Shown in pieces: positions 41,456-51,625 of a DNA stretch of 64,000 nt. The notes below the pieces were generated by a model that was given only the letters and a program-made list of their open reading frames with translations, did no database searches and was not told the origin of the DNA. The stretch spans positions 287,501 through 351,500 of the forward strand of contig NW_024104359.1 of NCBI RefSeq assembly GCF_003945595.2, written 5' to 3'. How positions within the stretch are numbered: position 1 is the first letter of the stretch; every line of letters begins with the position of its first letter. Made by a program: the position numbers and the translations under genes. This DNA is from Pipra filicauda (lineage: Eukaryota; Chordata; Aves; Passeriformes; Pipridae).

Positions 41456-42916
41456 CAAGTGATTACACTTTGCTGCATTATAAGGGAGTGAATGCATTTG
41501 CGTCTCAGGACCGTACTCTACCAGATACTGACATGTTCAACATCTCCTGTGGCTTACCAAACACATCAGGGATGTGGACCTCCCTCTGTTTTCTCATTAT
41601 GCCAAATAATGAAATGTGGAAATAATTCTAATCCTTTCTTCTGGTTGTGCTGTACCTCTGAAAATATGATAAACTCAATCCAATTAAAAGTCATTACCTC
41701 TACAAGGCTCAGTCTCTATCTATAACCTTTGTTTTATAATTCACTCTGTTATCTGTCTTCATTATAATTTGGTAGAATGGTCATCTTTTATTACTGCTTT
41801 CTGTTGGAAAGAGGCATGTGATTTCCAGTGCTACTTTGTGACATATCTCAGTTTAAAACAGTAAAGGTCTACTAATGAGTAAAAAGAAGTTCAGTTACAC
41901 TGATTTATTACACTGAGATAAAGTTTCATTTGTGTTGATTATAATACTGTAGTTTAAGTAAATGTTCTTATTTTAAAATGTTCTTTTGCAGTAATAGTTT
42001 TTCACTGTTGCAGGGACTGCTAAAGTGCATTACCTTTTTTGTCTTACCCCAGCCGATACAGATTTAGTTAATTTTGTTCCTAGTTAGTATTTTCTCTTTA
42101 TAAGTGGCTGATCTCTCTAATTCACGTTTAACCTTCCTGTCCTTAGTTTTTTTCCTGAGCATGTTGGCTTCTTGTGTCACGTCACTGTGAGAATATGTCA
42201 TGTTTACCATTATGGCAATTGAACAACGAACAAAAGCTGGTTCCTCTAATCCGTTTTCCTCCTTTAGCAGTGACCAGTACCCAGGGCTCAAAATTTCAAA
42301 GTAGATTTTTTTTTTTCTTCTTTTTCCTTGGGTCTACTCCATATAAGAGTCATGAAGGGCATTAGTGAGTACGTGTTAGCTGCTACAGCTCCCTTCAGTT
42401 GAAATATTTTACTAAGATACAAATTTAAGCTATTAGTTAGAGTTTTAGCAGGCTTTGGGCTGCCTCCCAGCTGCTGTGGATCTCTCTAGGCTCCTTGCTA
42501 GCTGCAGATCTGGCTCTCAGTATATCAAATCCTACAGCTGGCATTTCCCTCTTCTCTTACCCCCCACTCCGTGTAACCCAGGAAAGGTTTTGAAAGTCAA
42601 ATATATATATTTATTCCATTGAGGAAACTTTATCAACCAGCACCAAAGTTTATTGGCACTAGCTAGTGATATAATGGGTAGTTTAAACCCTGCTAACTGC
42701 GAATAATTTTTCAGCGGTGTTTATGATTGCAGTAGACTCTAACAGACCAGAAGTACAGATAACATAAATATTTCTACCAGAGATGATTGTACTGGAACTA
42801 TAAATAAAATTAGACTTAACTTGTAAATAAATTCAGTGCGTGCCAGCCAACATTTATAATCCTTTGTTGCTGCATGTAGTACAGTAATTTATATGGAAAG
42901 TGCACAGGAACACAAG

Positions 42917-43007
42917 CAGCCAAATTTTGCTTTCCAGTTGTGCAGGTGCAACTTCCCCCGACATCAAGGAGAGCAGCTCCTGTGCAAATGAAAGTAGAAT
43001 TTGACCC
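42917..43007. mobile_element. palindromic non-autonomous DNA-transposon relic (MITE-like)
   Basis: The arms at 42921-42955 and 42970-43004 are imperfect reverse complements of each other: the left starts 'caaattttgctttccagttg' and the right ends 'gaaagtagaatttgaccc'. Between them lies a short spacer containing 'gacatcaagg'. The terminal 'gaatttgaccc' and central 'gacatcaa' resemble the old palindromic repeats widespread in turtle, crocodile and bird DNA. No coding sequence is present. Confidence 0.6.
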
Positions 43008-45499
43008 GTAGTCTCTCAGTGCTGGACCCTAATTAAAAGCCAGCGTCTGGTCCACATCAGATGCTTTTGACTGTGTTACTCAATTAGACATGAATGACAC
43101 TAGACAGAGCACCAAACGCTACTACTTATTGTAGGGGCTGATGGTGAGAATTGCCAGAGACGACGGGCAGGTCCTTACACAGTTACTATATTATAAATTT
43201 GCGGGTCTAATACCAACACTTGGCAAAGCTGAAGTTATCCTCTCCTAAAGACCTGATGCTCTTGAGTGTGTTCAACTTCTTTTCTCACTTGCCTGTGGAC
43301 AGATTTCTCTCAAGTGCTCGGTGCTCATCCTACCATTGGGAGCTCACTTTGCTCCCAGTCTGAGCCGTCTGCTTCAGAGTTCTTTTCTGCAGACACTGTA
43401 ATTTAGGAAGCAAAAGCTGCTTCCCGTGCAAGGAAGGTTTTTAATTTGTCTTGTGCATTATCTGCGCTGTTGTTACTGATGTGTATCTTGCTATGAGCTC
43501 AGACAGAAGCCACCAGCAGCCTGGAGCCCTTTGCCCGGGGCGCTCCAGTGGTGCCCCCAGCTGAGCTCCCTTTGTGTTTCATGTAGATTCTGCTGCCCGT
43601 GGTGCAGCACCGCAGGAAGTTGGTGATTTGGGTACTTCGGGCCCAAAGCTGTGCTCAGGCCGCCTCGAGCTGCCTTTTTCTCCTGCCTTTGTCTGCGCAG
43701 CTTTTCCTACAACTCCCTCTTCTGCCGGCACGCAGAAGGGTTTGCTCCTCGCGGCTCAGGACAGAGGTGTGGGAGGCAAATGCCCTCCGTGATCAGCAGT
43801 GTCACGAGCACGAAGGGAAGGCTGAAATCTGGGCACCACATTTTCCTCTAATTTTGTCACATTAGTGTCAATCTGAGGAAATTCAAGTAACTTTGGCAAA
43901 GTCCAGGGCAGACACTGATCTCGTTTATTCCTTGGTGGAAGTCTAAAATAATTACTTAAGATTTAAGAGTTGTGTAAGAGAAATCAGAATCTGGCCTTTG
44001 GGGCCACCACAAGGGTGCTTTGGTCCCCCTTGCTCTCACTGCATGGTCCATGAGCGTGGTTTTCAGGGCTGGACCTTTTGAGTGTGTTCAGGGCAGCTTT
44101 AGTTTTCTCATACTTGTGTTAGGGTCAAGTAACACAAATATGCAAAATCCCCATGTGTTTGAAGGCTAATGATTGTGAAAGTATTTTTCCTTTGTAATTG
44201 AAGTAATGATTCAGAACAGCTTCAAGTGCTGTGTTTATCTCTAAAAGTGCTTTTAATCTCTTTTGTTGTACAATGGAACTTGCTATTTGTAAAACTGTTT
44301 CTGTCCCATGCTTTATGATTTTTACCTAACTGGGAATTACTAGCTCTAGTCTGTTTAGAATCTAATCTCACTTGATTAGGTCTGTCTGATGCTTTTGACA
44401 ATGGGGTCCTGCCTGGGGCCCCCAGACTGTGTTACAACACAAATAATAATAAATAATTGTCACTAGGTCCAGCTCCACAGAACAGTTCTGTGAATAGGGA
44501 GCGGCACAAACCAGTCTCAGGTACGTTAACTGATAAAGTGTTCAAGTAGAGTAATGTAGCTCTTGGCTAGAGTCCCTCCTGCGCCTGGAGATAGTAACCC
44601 AATCTCTGCACGTTTCTAAAGCTAAGGATCCTTCTCTGCTTCTCCTCTGGCCCCCTCTGAGTCATGACCACCTGGTGTGGACTGTCAGGTGGCTCCCATT
44701 TCCTTCACCACTGGCTGTGTGTTCCTTTTGGAGCTAATGGGTTTTCTTCTCCTAATTTTCTGCTTTTCTTGACCTCCCGTGTTCTAGACTGATGTGGATA
44801 TATTTTGTAATCAATCAGTCTCTGCCTCTAACAGGTTTTTTTTTCCTTTAATACTTGTTCAAACAGAAATTCAGATAAAGGTGTCCATTTGTATGCAACA
44901 GGAAATGCCTGTCTCCTTTTCAGATATCCATGCAAATACTCCAGGCTGATTTCCTCTGCACTGAATAGTAATGCTAGGTCAAACAAATGTAAATTCTCGC
45001 TGGTCTCTTTGAAGGATCTGATTCAGGACTTTGTGACACATTCGGGTACACCCTTACCTTAGACAGGAGAAAGGGATTAATTCACCTGATCCTACTATGC
45101 TCCCTAAAGCCCTCATTAATGCATCCTCCCCGAAGGCTTGTATCAGGGATGATCAATAAAGCTCGTGGAGCTCAAAGCTCCTGACGTGTGATGGAATTCT
45201 CCCATCAAATAGTTAGTTCTCCTGGTGTCTAATCTTTGGGACTAGGGGTCATCTTTCTCACCTTTGAGAAGTTGCAGGCATGAAACTGTGTGTCTCTTCT
45301 CATTGCAAAAAGCCACTTCCACATTTATCTCAGCTCTTACTTTATCCTGCCCAGAAGGTGATGGCATTCTGAAGTAGGCTCTCTAGATGCCTTTGCTTTC
45401 AGCCTACCTCTTTCATCTGGAGTAATCAGCCATCCAGTTTATGATTAAGTCACTGGTGGCCACGTGGATGAATCCAAGTGCAGAGAACTGGATTTCACT

Positions 45500-45805
45500 G
45501 AATCACAGAATATGCCAAGTTGGAGGCACCCACAAGGATCATCAAGTCCAACTCCTGGCCATGCACAGGATGATCCCCAGGAGTCACACCATGTGCCTGA
45601 GAGTGTCATCCAAATACTCCTTGAACTCTGTCAGCCTTGGTGCTGTGACCACTTCTCTGGGTAGCCTATTTCAGTGTCCAAACATCCTTTGAGTGAAGAA
45701 CCCTTTACTAATATCCAACCTAAACCTCCTCTGACACAGCTTCAGGCCATTCCCCAGGTCCTGTAACTGGTCACCACAGAGAAGAGATTAGTGTTTGCCC
45801 CTCCT
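45500..45805 (-). mobile_element. CR1 LINE fragment, 3' end, 5'-truncated
   Basis: Read on the + strand, this is the reverse complement of an avian CR1 3' end. It opens with a relic of the terminal octamer repeat (gaatcacagaat). It then carries landmarks such as ggatcatcaagtccaactcc, catgtgcctgagagtgtcat, ccttgaactctgtcag, ctaatatccaacctaaacct and ctgacacagcttcaggccat. CR1 is a non-LTR retrotransposon; short 5'-truncated copies are the usual form in birds. Only about 0.3 kb of 3' sequence remains, with no intact reverse transcriptase. The element points against MECOM. This is the strongest bird-lineage marker in the window. Confidence 0.95.
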
Positions 45806-46861
45806 TATGTGCTAGAGTGTTTATCAGTCAATAGTCACTTTGGGAATGTATATCCTCAGGCACAATTTGCTTGAAGAAGAGTGGGTGGTCTGTATGGATG
45901 TGTTTCTGTTTGTTATGGGTGGTTTGACTCTGCAGATCTGGGTGTTGACTTGATCCTTGGAGGACTTTGTGTGAAGTTTAAGACTGCCCTGAAACACTGA
46001 TAAATGTAACAGTCTAGCATGTCTGCTCAACGTGAGATGCCATCATGTGGCATTTCAGCTGCACAAAGTCACAGTCTCCCTGAGCATGTGGCCCAGTGTG
46101 CTCTGACAGCAGCACGTCTTTGCCTCGCTCGCGGCCACAGCCAGGGGAAAGTGGTTTGGGTTGTGTTCAGCAACCTCTGCCTCTCTGTCATTAGTGCCTC
46201 TCACCTAATTGCTCTTGGAGAGGAAGAGCATGCTGAAACTGCTAAGAAACATCCTGGTGGAAGGAAGTCCTCTCCTCTTCCCAGCCATGCACAGGAGGCC
46301 TCTCAGTCTCAGTGACCCCAGACCCCACAGTTACAGAGGTGGCTTTGGCACTTTGCTCTTCCATCCTCATCAGGCACCTCCCCAGCACATGGCCATGTGG
46401 ACTCTTTCCTGCTGGCATGCAAGGTTTTGTCAAAAGTGCAAACCCAGGTGTCCACCCTGGTCTTTTAGTAGCAATTAACCTTTCCTCCTGGGTTTCCTTT
46501 GAAGCTTGCTCATGTTTTTATTGTAAAGTAGCGGTGAAGAACTTTATGGAGACTAACATCTAAGCTTCCACACTACCTAATCTCATCTCTTCCCTTATCA
46601 GGGGCCTCATTTCTTATTTCATCCTGTTTCTAGTGGGGATAATTATTGGAATTTAAAGAAGCCATCTTGAATTTCAAAACTGCAGAGCTATCTATGTGAA
46701 TGATTTGCAGTTCACTGTGAAAATGATGCTTATCAGCAAAGTCCCTGGGTTTAATCCTAACCTTACAAAGGTTTTCTATCAGTCAATATCCTATGATTTT
46801 GCTGGAAGCCCCTCTGACCCATGTGGGTGTAAATTTTAAGGGGAAAAGTCACACACCCTTT

Positions 46862-46930
46862 GAAAATTAGGCCCAGACCCTTGGTTCATGTACATTGATT
46901 TTAATATAACTCCTTATATCATTAATTTCA
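46862..46930. repeat. possible palindromic amniote repeat relic
   Basis: 'aattaggcccagacccttgg' followed by 'ttcatgtacattgattttaa' and 'tataactcc' resembles one half of the old 'ggcccagatcct ... attgacttcaatgg' family. The other half is not clear. Confidence 0.4.
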
Positions 46931-47139
46931 CAAATATGTCTTAGTGGTCTTTCCATCTCTTGCTCAGTCATAATTCAACTCTGTGTTTATTTTGAGGTTT
47001 AAAAATTTTTTTTCTAGAATACATTGCTATTTCAGACAAAGTCTATTTCAGTAATCTGTTCTACCCACACTGTTAGAGCTTTGGGGCATACAGGCCTATT
47101 ATATTTTCCAGAGCTTTCAAGCTGAAAGCCAGTGTTTAA

Positions 47140-47400
47140 CGACGACATCGGGTGTGGCTGCTGGAAATCAAAGGAGGCACAATAGACCCAGCAAACGGAC
47201 TTGTCTCCCTGCCAGGCTTCCAGAGGCCAATTTATCAGCTGCAGGTTTGACCCTATATGGCTAAAAACGAGCGTAGCCAGAATGACTGAGATAAGTATAA
47301 CCGAGGCCTTTGAGTCTGAGAAAGAGAAATTAAACTGGACTGTCCCCGGGGGAGAAGAAACATCTGTAAAGCTGTGCTTGCTAAATGTTTAAGGCTTGGC
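47140..47400. promoter_or_regulatory. candidate enhancer with GATA and E-box words
   Basis: Unique, CpG-retaining sequence. At 47232-47241 'ttatcagctg' fuses a GATA word (minus strand) with an E-box (cagctg). A second GATA word, agataag, lies at 47289-47295. MECOM is expressed in blood stem cells and endothelium, where GATA and E-box factors act, so the pairing is plausible but is only motif evidence. Confidence 0.3.
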
Positions 47401-49650
47401 TTGTGCTGGCTCATGGGCAGGCGCTGCTGGCAAGTGGGGCTGAGGAAGGTGCCTTTGAGAAAGGCACAGAGCAGGTCATTGCTTGCTGTGACTTAATTTG
47501 TTTGGCTGAGGTTTTCTCTGTTATTTGGTGGAGGAGAGTTGACTGTGGGACACAAGGAGAACCTTGGTTTTATGGGACACTGCTCGGTGGGACAGGGAAA
47601 ACCACAGTGACTGTGTGAGATAGGCTTTTTAAGGAGTTTGAGTGTCAGGCACCCAGCTGTCATGGAAAATCAGTGGAATTTAGATGGCTGAAGATTTTAT
47701 CCCCCAGACCCCCCTTCCAGTGAGCCATGTGCTTATCATCATCCAGATCACTTTCCTTGAGCGATTTCTCTTCCTGCACCCCATGTGTATACATGGATTG
47801 GAGTTTTTTTATCCCTGTTTCAAAAACAGCTGAAGTCTTTTAGGCAGGACTGCAATCTAAACAGCTGGGGGAAGACATCTGAATAGGAGCGAGCCTGCCC
47901 TGGCTGCACACAACACTGCTGCCAGCATGTGAAGTCAGGGACCACATGGGAGTTTTGGGGGTGCTCAGGAGGTGTGGATGAACCTCTGTCATCCATCCCA
48001 CCATGCTGGAGCAGAGCTGTGTTTGGGGGCAGCAGCAGTGCCATGATGTAAGAGATGGCTCCTAGTGTGGTTGTCTCAGAGCAGAGCGAAGTGAGTGGTG
48101 GCATCCAGGTGGAGCTGTGTCTCTATCCTTTCCATGTCATTTTTCCTCTTCCTTGAAGGTCCAGAATGAGTGTTGCTGTGGGCAGGAAAGCATGGCAATG
48201 GGCTCATAAGTGGTAGGCACAGAGTAAGCTCTCTGCGCTGGTTCTTTGATGAGCCCTTGAGCATCTTTGCCAAACTCTGCACCACTGCACTATGACAGGA
48301 TGGCAGGATATGGCAAGATTTCTGCACCATAAGCAATGGAAAATCCCTCTGTGTGTCCTTCTCAGCTGAATAGTGGAGTCAGTCATGATTTTCTAGTTCT
48401 CGGAGTGCCAGGTATTAGAAAAGTGACAAACTAATCAATATTGGGTTCAATTGTTAAAGTGCAGGCAGAGTCTGCCAAACCAGAGGCTGAGGGAACGGGT
48501 AGCTGAACTTTCTTGTGACATGTATGAGGTCATAGCCAGTGCCACATAAAAGAAAGAAAAACAGTTCATGGCTGTGAATAAATTGCTCACAGATGAAGAA
48601 TCCAGTTTGCCAGTCCTGTGATGGGAGCAATCTATTCCAATGATTTGTTATGTCCCAGTGTTTGTCTTAGGCAGTACCAGAAGCATGAAAGTACAGATAT
48701 AAAACCGTGAGATAATATGTAGCAAAGATGTGAGAGACAATGGGCTATGACCAGTTTCCAGTGGAAAAGGCATACGGTGCTAATCTACCATGGATAGTTT
48801 CTTAAATGAGCAAGAAATTGAAAGAACATTTTAAAGTTTCCTGTTTCTTCACTGAAACATAGTCGTTCTGAGTGCCAAGCCCAGCGTAACGCTTTAATTT
48901 CTGGGCCAACTATATTATGCAAATCTCCTCATGCTCAGGTCTTAAATACCCGATCTCTCAGTTTCAGTCCTTGGAGAAAAGTATTCTCACCTCCTATTTA
49001 GGTTTGAATTAAGTGGAATGAGTTCTTGTGTGTATAAAAAGCCAATAACATTAATAAAATTAAATGAATGTATATAATTTAGAAGTTTTCTTGGTTAGTT
49101 GGTCTTTTTGCTCCTTTTGCATATGTTATTGGGCTGAGCACTGTATTGCTGGTACAGCTAAAGCCTTTGCTGAAGTAACTCAGTTTTTTTACTAAAAGGA
49201 ATTTACAATCAGTCTTACATTTTGTGCTGTCAAAAACAGTGAGTTTTTCTTTTTTAGTTTTTGTTTGCTGGCTAAACCCCAGAGATGAAGGTTTTTTTAT
49301 TGTGTTTTGGATCTACCCCAGGTTTTTTCTTTTTTTCAACTGTAAGAGGAGAAGGTTCATGTTCTCTATAAGGTGCTGCTTGGATCTTATTGTTGAGCTT
49401 ATTTTAGACCATTGCATTTCTTGGAGGTCAATGGTAAGACACTGATTTACATCAGCTGAAGCTCTTGCCAGGAGTTGTGTGGTAGGCTGGATCCTTTCCT
49501 CCAAAGACTAATTGGAGGCCATCAAACTTAATTTTGGCTACTTTAGGTTCAATCTGTCTCTCTGAAAGACCAGTAAAGCTTTCCTGCTTTTCACTTCTCT
49601 TAGATTTCAGTTGTAACATGCAATGCTGGCTTTCAATTGTGATTTCAAAG

Positions 49651-49683
49651 CGTGTGCGACGCAAAGCGCCGTATCCGGACCGG
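49651..49683. promoter_or_regulatory. CpG-dense spot 0.3 kb before the exon
   Basis: Seven CpGs fall in about 33 bases, in an intron where CpG is otherwise rare. No promoter elements are visible around it, and it is too short to be a CpG island. Confidence 0.35.
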
Positions 49684-49956
49684 GCTGGACAATGGGTGTG
49701 CCTGCCTATACATCTGTATGTAATTCCCTCGCTTGGGCTCAGTGATGCAAACCACTTTTGATGTCAGGAATATTGAGAAACCCTGTGTACCCCCAGGCCT
49801 ACACTAGAGAAAAGGCTCATGGCCTTCCAGGGTGAGGCTCTGCTGCAGGATTCATGATTGATGAAGGTGCCGCCCGCCTACCAAACCGTCCTCTCCGTTT
49901 TGTGTGCGCAGGCTGAAATGGTTTCGTATGCAAAATCTGTCAGGATATTTCAAATC

Positions 49957-49980
49957 CTACTGTTTGGCTTTCTTTTCCAG
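49957..49980 (+). promoter_or_regulatory. MECOM: splice acceptor of the MECOM exon
   Basis: A pyrimidine-rich run (ctttcttttccag) ends in AG at 49979-49980. Translation from this junction in phase 1 gives the MECOM-like protein at once. The same frame meets a TGA at 49914-49916 upstream, so the exon cannot extend beyond that point in frame. Confidence 0.92.
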
Positions 49981-50330
49981 GTGATGAATGTTTGTATGAG
50001 AGCTTTCCTGAACTTCCCTTGGAGGAAGCGCCAGAAGCTGATGGAGAGGCTGCAAATGTTCAGTGTCCAACATCCATCAGCATCCAAGAGCCGTCTTCTC
50101 CAGCAACCTCCAGCGAAGCTTTCACGCCAAAGGAGAGCTCTCCTTACAAGGCTCCAATATACATTCCCGATGACATTCCCATTCCTTCAGAGTTTGAGCT
50201 CCGAGAATCCAACATTCCTGGAGCAGGATTAGGGATATGGACCAAAAGGAAGATTGAAGCAGGGGAAAAATTTGGCCCTTTTGTAGGAGAGCAGCGGCCA
50301 CACCTCAAAGATCCCAGTTACGGTTGGGAG
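49981..50330 (+). CDS. MECOM: MECOM (MDS1-EVI1 / PRDM3) internal coding exon, equivalent to MDS1 exon 2
   Basis: MECOM is a nuclear zinc-finger transcriptional regulator; its long isoform carries an N-terminal PR/SET domain and has reported H3K9 methyltransferase activity. The exon begins with the last two bases of a split codon (phase 1) and ends on a complete Glu codon (phase 0), giving 116 whole codons. In exon numbering, residues 1-20 are acidic (DECLYES, LPLEEAPEAD). Residues 34-50 are Ser/Pro/Thr-rich and end in TSSEAFTPK, followed by SPYKAPIYIPDDIPIP (53-68). The PR domain starts at about 70 with FELRES, PGAGLGIW and GEKFGP, and is cut off at PSYGWE. The next exons, outside the window, should complete it. 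The paralogue PRDM16 is rejected because I recall YEAPVYIPEDIPIP and GVWAKRKMEAGERLGP at those places. No start codon belongs here; initiation is in exon 1 upstream. The short EVI1 isoform lacks this exon. Identity is by recognition, not by a database search. Confidence 0.95.
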
Positions 50331-50336
50331 GTAAGA
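50331..50336 (+). promoter_or_regulatory. MECOM: splice donor of the MECOM exon
   Basis: The junction reads GAG|gtaaga, a near-consensus U2-type donor. It falls exactly after PSYGWE, where mammalian MECOM exon 2 ends. The reading frame stays open past it, so the donor is placed by homology and by the splice motif, not by a stop codon. Confidence 0.93.
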
Positions 50337-50802
50337 TGCCGAACTCTCTTTTGTTCTGTTGAGTTCTTGTGTGTCTATAAACATTATTATTTGCAGAATT
50401 TGAGTCTGATCCTGCAGCAGCCAGAGCATATTTGTGTGTACCAACTGCTTTGTGGCCTTTTGGGGCTTTCTGCATGGAGACAAGTGTCAACTGAAAGAGG
50501 AAAAGAGGAATTAATATTGCTCTTCATGCACGAAATCTGTCTGGTTGGATGTTGGCAAGTGATGCGTTGCTGGAACATTTCTGTACTGTTTTTAGTTTAT
50601 TCTCGAATAGTCCTGCAGTATGTTTGTGGGTGAGGGATTTGCAAAAGTCATTGCACTTTAGGTTTGAAAAGAAACTGGGTGCTGCTTTCAGGGTATCATT
50701 TTCACTTTCTGTCAGTGATGATTAGAATAGCCCTAAAATGCAGTGTTGTGTGGCTAAATTGAAGAACCTTGTGCTGCTTGGGGACCTCAGAAGCTGGGGG
50801 GT

Positions 50803-50849
50803 CGATCCTGCTTCCATTTAACTTAATGGGAATTTTGCCATTCACTTGG
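50803..50849. repeat. palindromic amniote repeat relic, 0.47 kb after the exon
   Basis: 'cgatcctgcttccatttaac' followed by 'ttaatgggaattttgccatt' preserves the order of a common palindromic relic. The core at 50814-50829, ccatttaacttaatgg, is a near-palindrome. It is short, so a non-repeat origin is possible. Confidence 0.5.
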
Positions 50850-51559
50850 TGAAGTATGTTTGGATGCTGGTGTTAGACCCAGCACACTGGAGGATGATGT
50901 GGTTCACGTTACTTCTGCAGACACTCTGGGAAATGCTGCTTTTCCTGGGGGAGCTCAGGGACTCCTTTGGCGAGTACTGGGGTTGGCTTCTGCTTTCCCT
51001 GCCTTTGGGGACAACGTGTTTTCCTCACTGCGATATCGCTGTGGATCTGGCTGAGCTGCTGGTCCATGGTCAGGTCAGGGACTTAAACATCACGTGGTGT
51101 ATGTTGCTGTTGTGTTATGAGGTAACAAATGTTCTTGCGTGGTTTTATTCATAGTTTTAACAATGTGCTGTAGGAACAGAGCTTAATCTCAGTTTTCCAT
51201 CTGTACGTTTCCTTTGGTTTCTGATAAGGGGAGCAGTGCAGAGTTTGCATGGCTCTCCAGGGGCATGGCTGACCTCTGGAGAGATGGGAGTTCATTTTCC
51301 CAGGAAAAATGGAGTTCTGCCGTGGAGCAGAGCCTTGCAGATATGGCGGAAATAGAGGTTTGATTTGCTCTTAACTGTCTATAAACACTCAGTGAGTTCA
51401 TTCCCGACTTTCCATCCAGTTGTTTAAACTCTTGTGAGACCTGTGACAATATGACAGAATAGTGTCAAGAGAAATTATAGACTTGGCAGCACTCTATCGA
51501 GTTAACAGACTCTGATGCAATATAATTGCTAGTGAGAAATCTTTATTATTTGAAAAAGG

Positions 51560-51625
51560 CACCAGGAAACCATAAAATCTGACCTTTAACCACACCACAA
51601 TTAAGTTCAGATATTGATAATAGAA
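51560..51625. promoter_or_regulatory. candidate ETS/RUNX/GATA motif cluster
   Basis: Within about 56 bases sit an ETS core (ggaa, 51565-51568), a nuclear-receptor half-site word (tgacct, 51580-51585), a RUNX word (aaccacac, 51588-51595) and a GATA word (tgataa, 51615-51620). This combination is typical of blood and endothelial enhancers. Each word alone is common, so the call is tentative. Confidence 0.3.

Larger units (their letters stand above)
41081..45499. other. intron block without recognised genes
   Basis: It contains the T21 tract and the MITE-like relic at 42.9 kb. The 43.5-43.85 kb stretch is CpG- and GC-richer than its surroundings and shows three overlapping + strand frames of up to 88 codons, none recognisable. 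A perfect 8-base-arm inverted repeat (cacagaac-a-gttctgtg) lies at 44476-44492 in unplaced sequence that may be an old LTR or other repeat. Confidence 0.6.
45806..49956. other. intron block without recognised genes, last 4 kb before the exon
   Basis: It holds a possible palindromic relic (46.86 kb), a candidate enhancer (47.14 kb) and a CpG-dense spot (49.65 kb). Open frames here are short and unrecognised. Confidence 0.65.
1..49980 (+). other. MECOM: MECOM intron upstream of the exon (3' part of MDS1 intron 1)
   Basis: The orientation of the single exon makes everything to its left transcribed intron of the long MECOM isoform, unless an unrecognised exon lies here. Open frames in this stretch reach about 170 codons, but none has recognisable protein features, flanking splice sites in phase or codon patterns that persuade me. 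At least 50 kb of this intron is in the window. The upstream exon, which should encode the short N-terminal leader of MDS1, was not found. Confidence 0.85.

Noticed and set aside
43574..43865. Three overlapping + strand frames that might mark an exon
   Set aside because: All three frames are open together, as GC-rich sequence allows. No convincing splice pair or homology.
45441..45692. 83-codon + strand frame
   Set aside because: It lies mostly over the antisense strand of the CR1 fragment, so it is repeat-derived.
49858..50232. 124-codon + strand frame overlapping the MECOM exon
   Set aside because: It is in a different frame from the MECOM-like product and crosses the splice acceptor. It is a shadow of the real exon.
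49981..50330. PRDM16 as the identity of the exon
   Set aside because: The diagnostic stretches SPYKAPIYIPDDIPIP and GIWTKRKIEAGEKFGP follow MECOM, not the PRDM16 versions I know.
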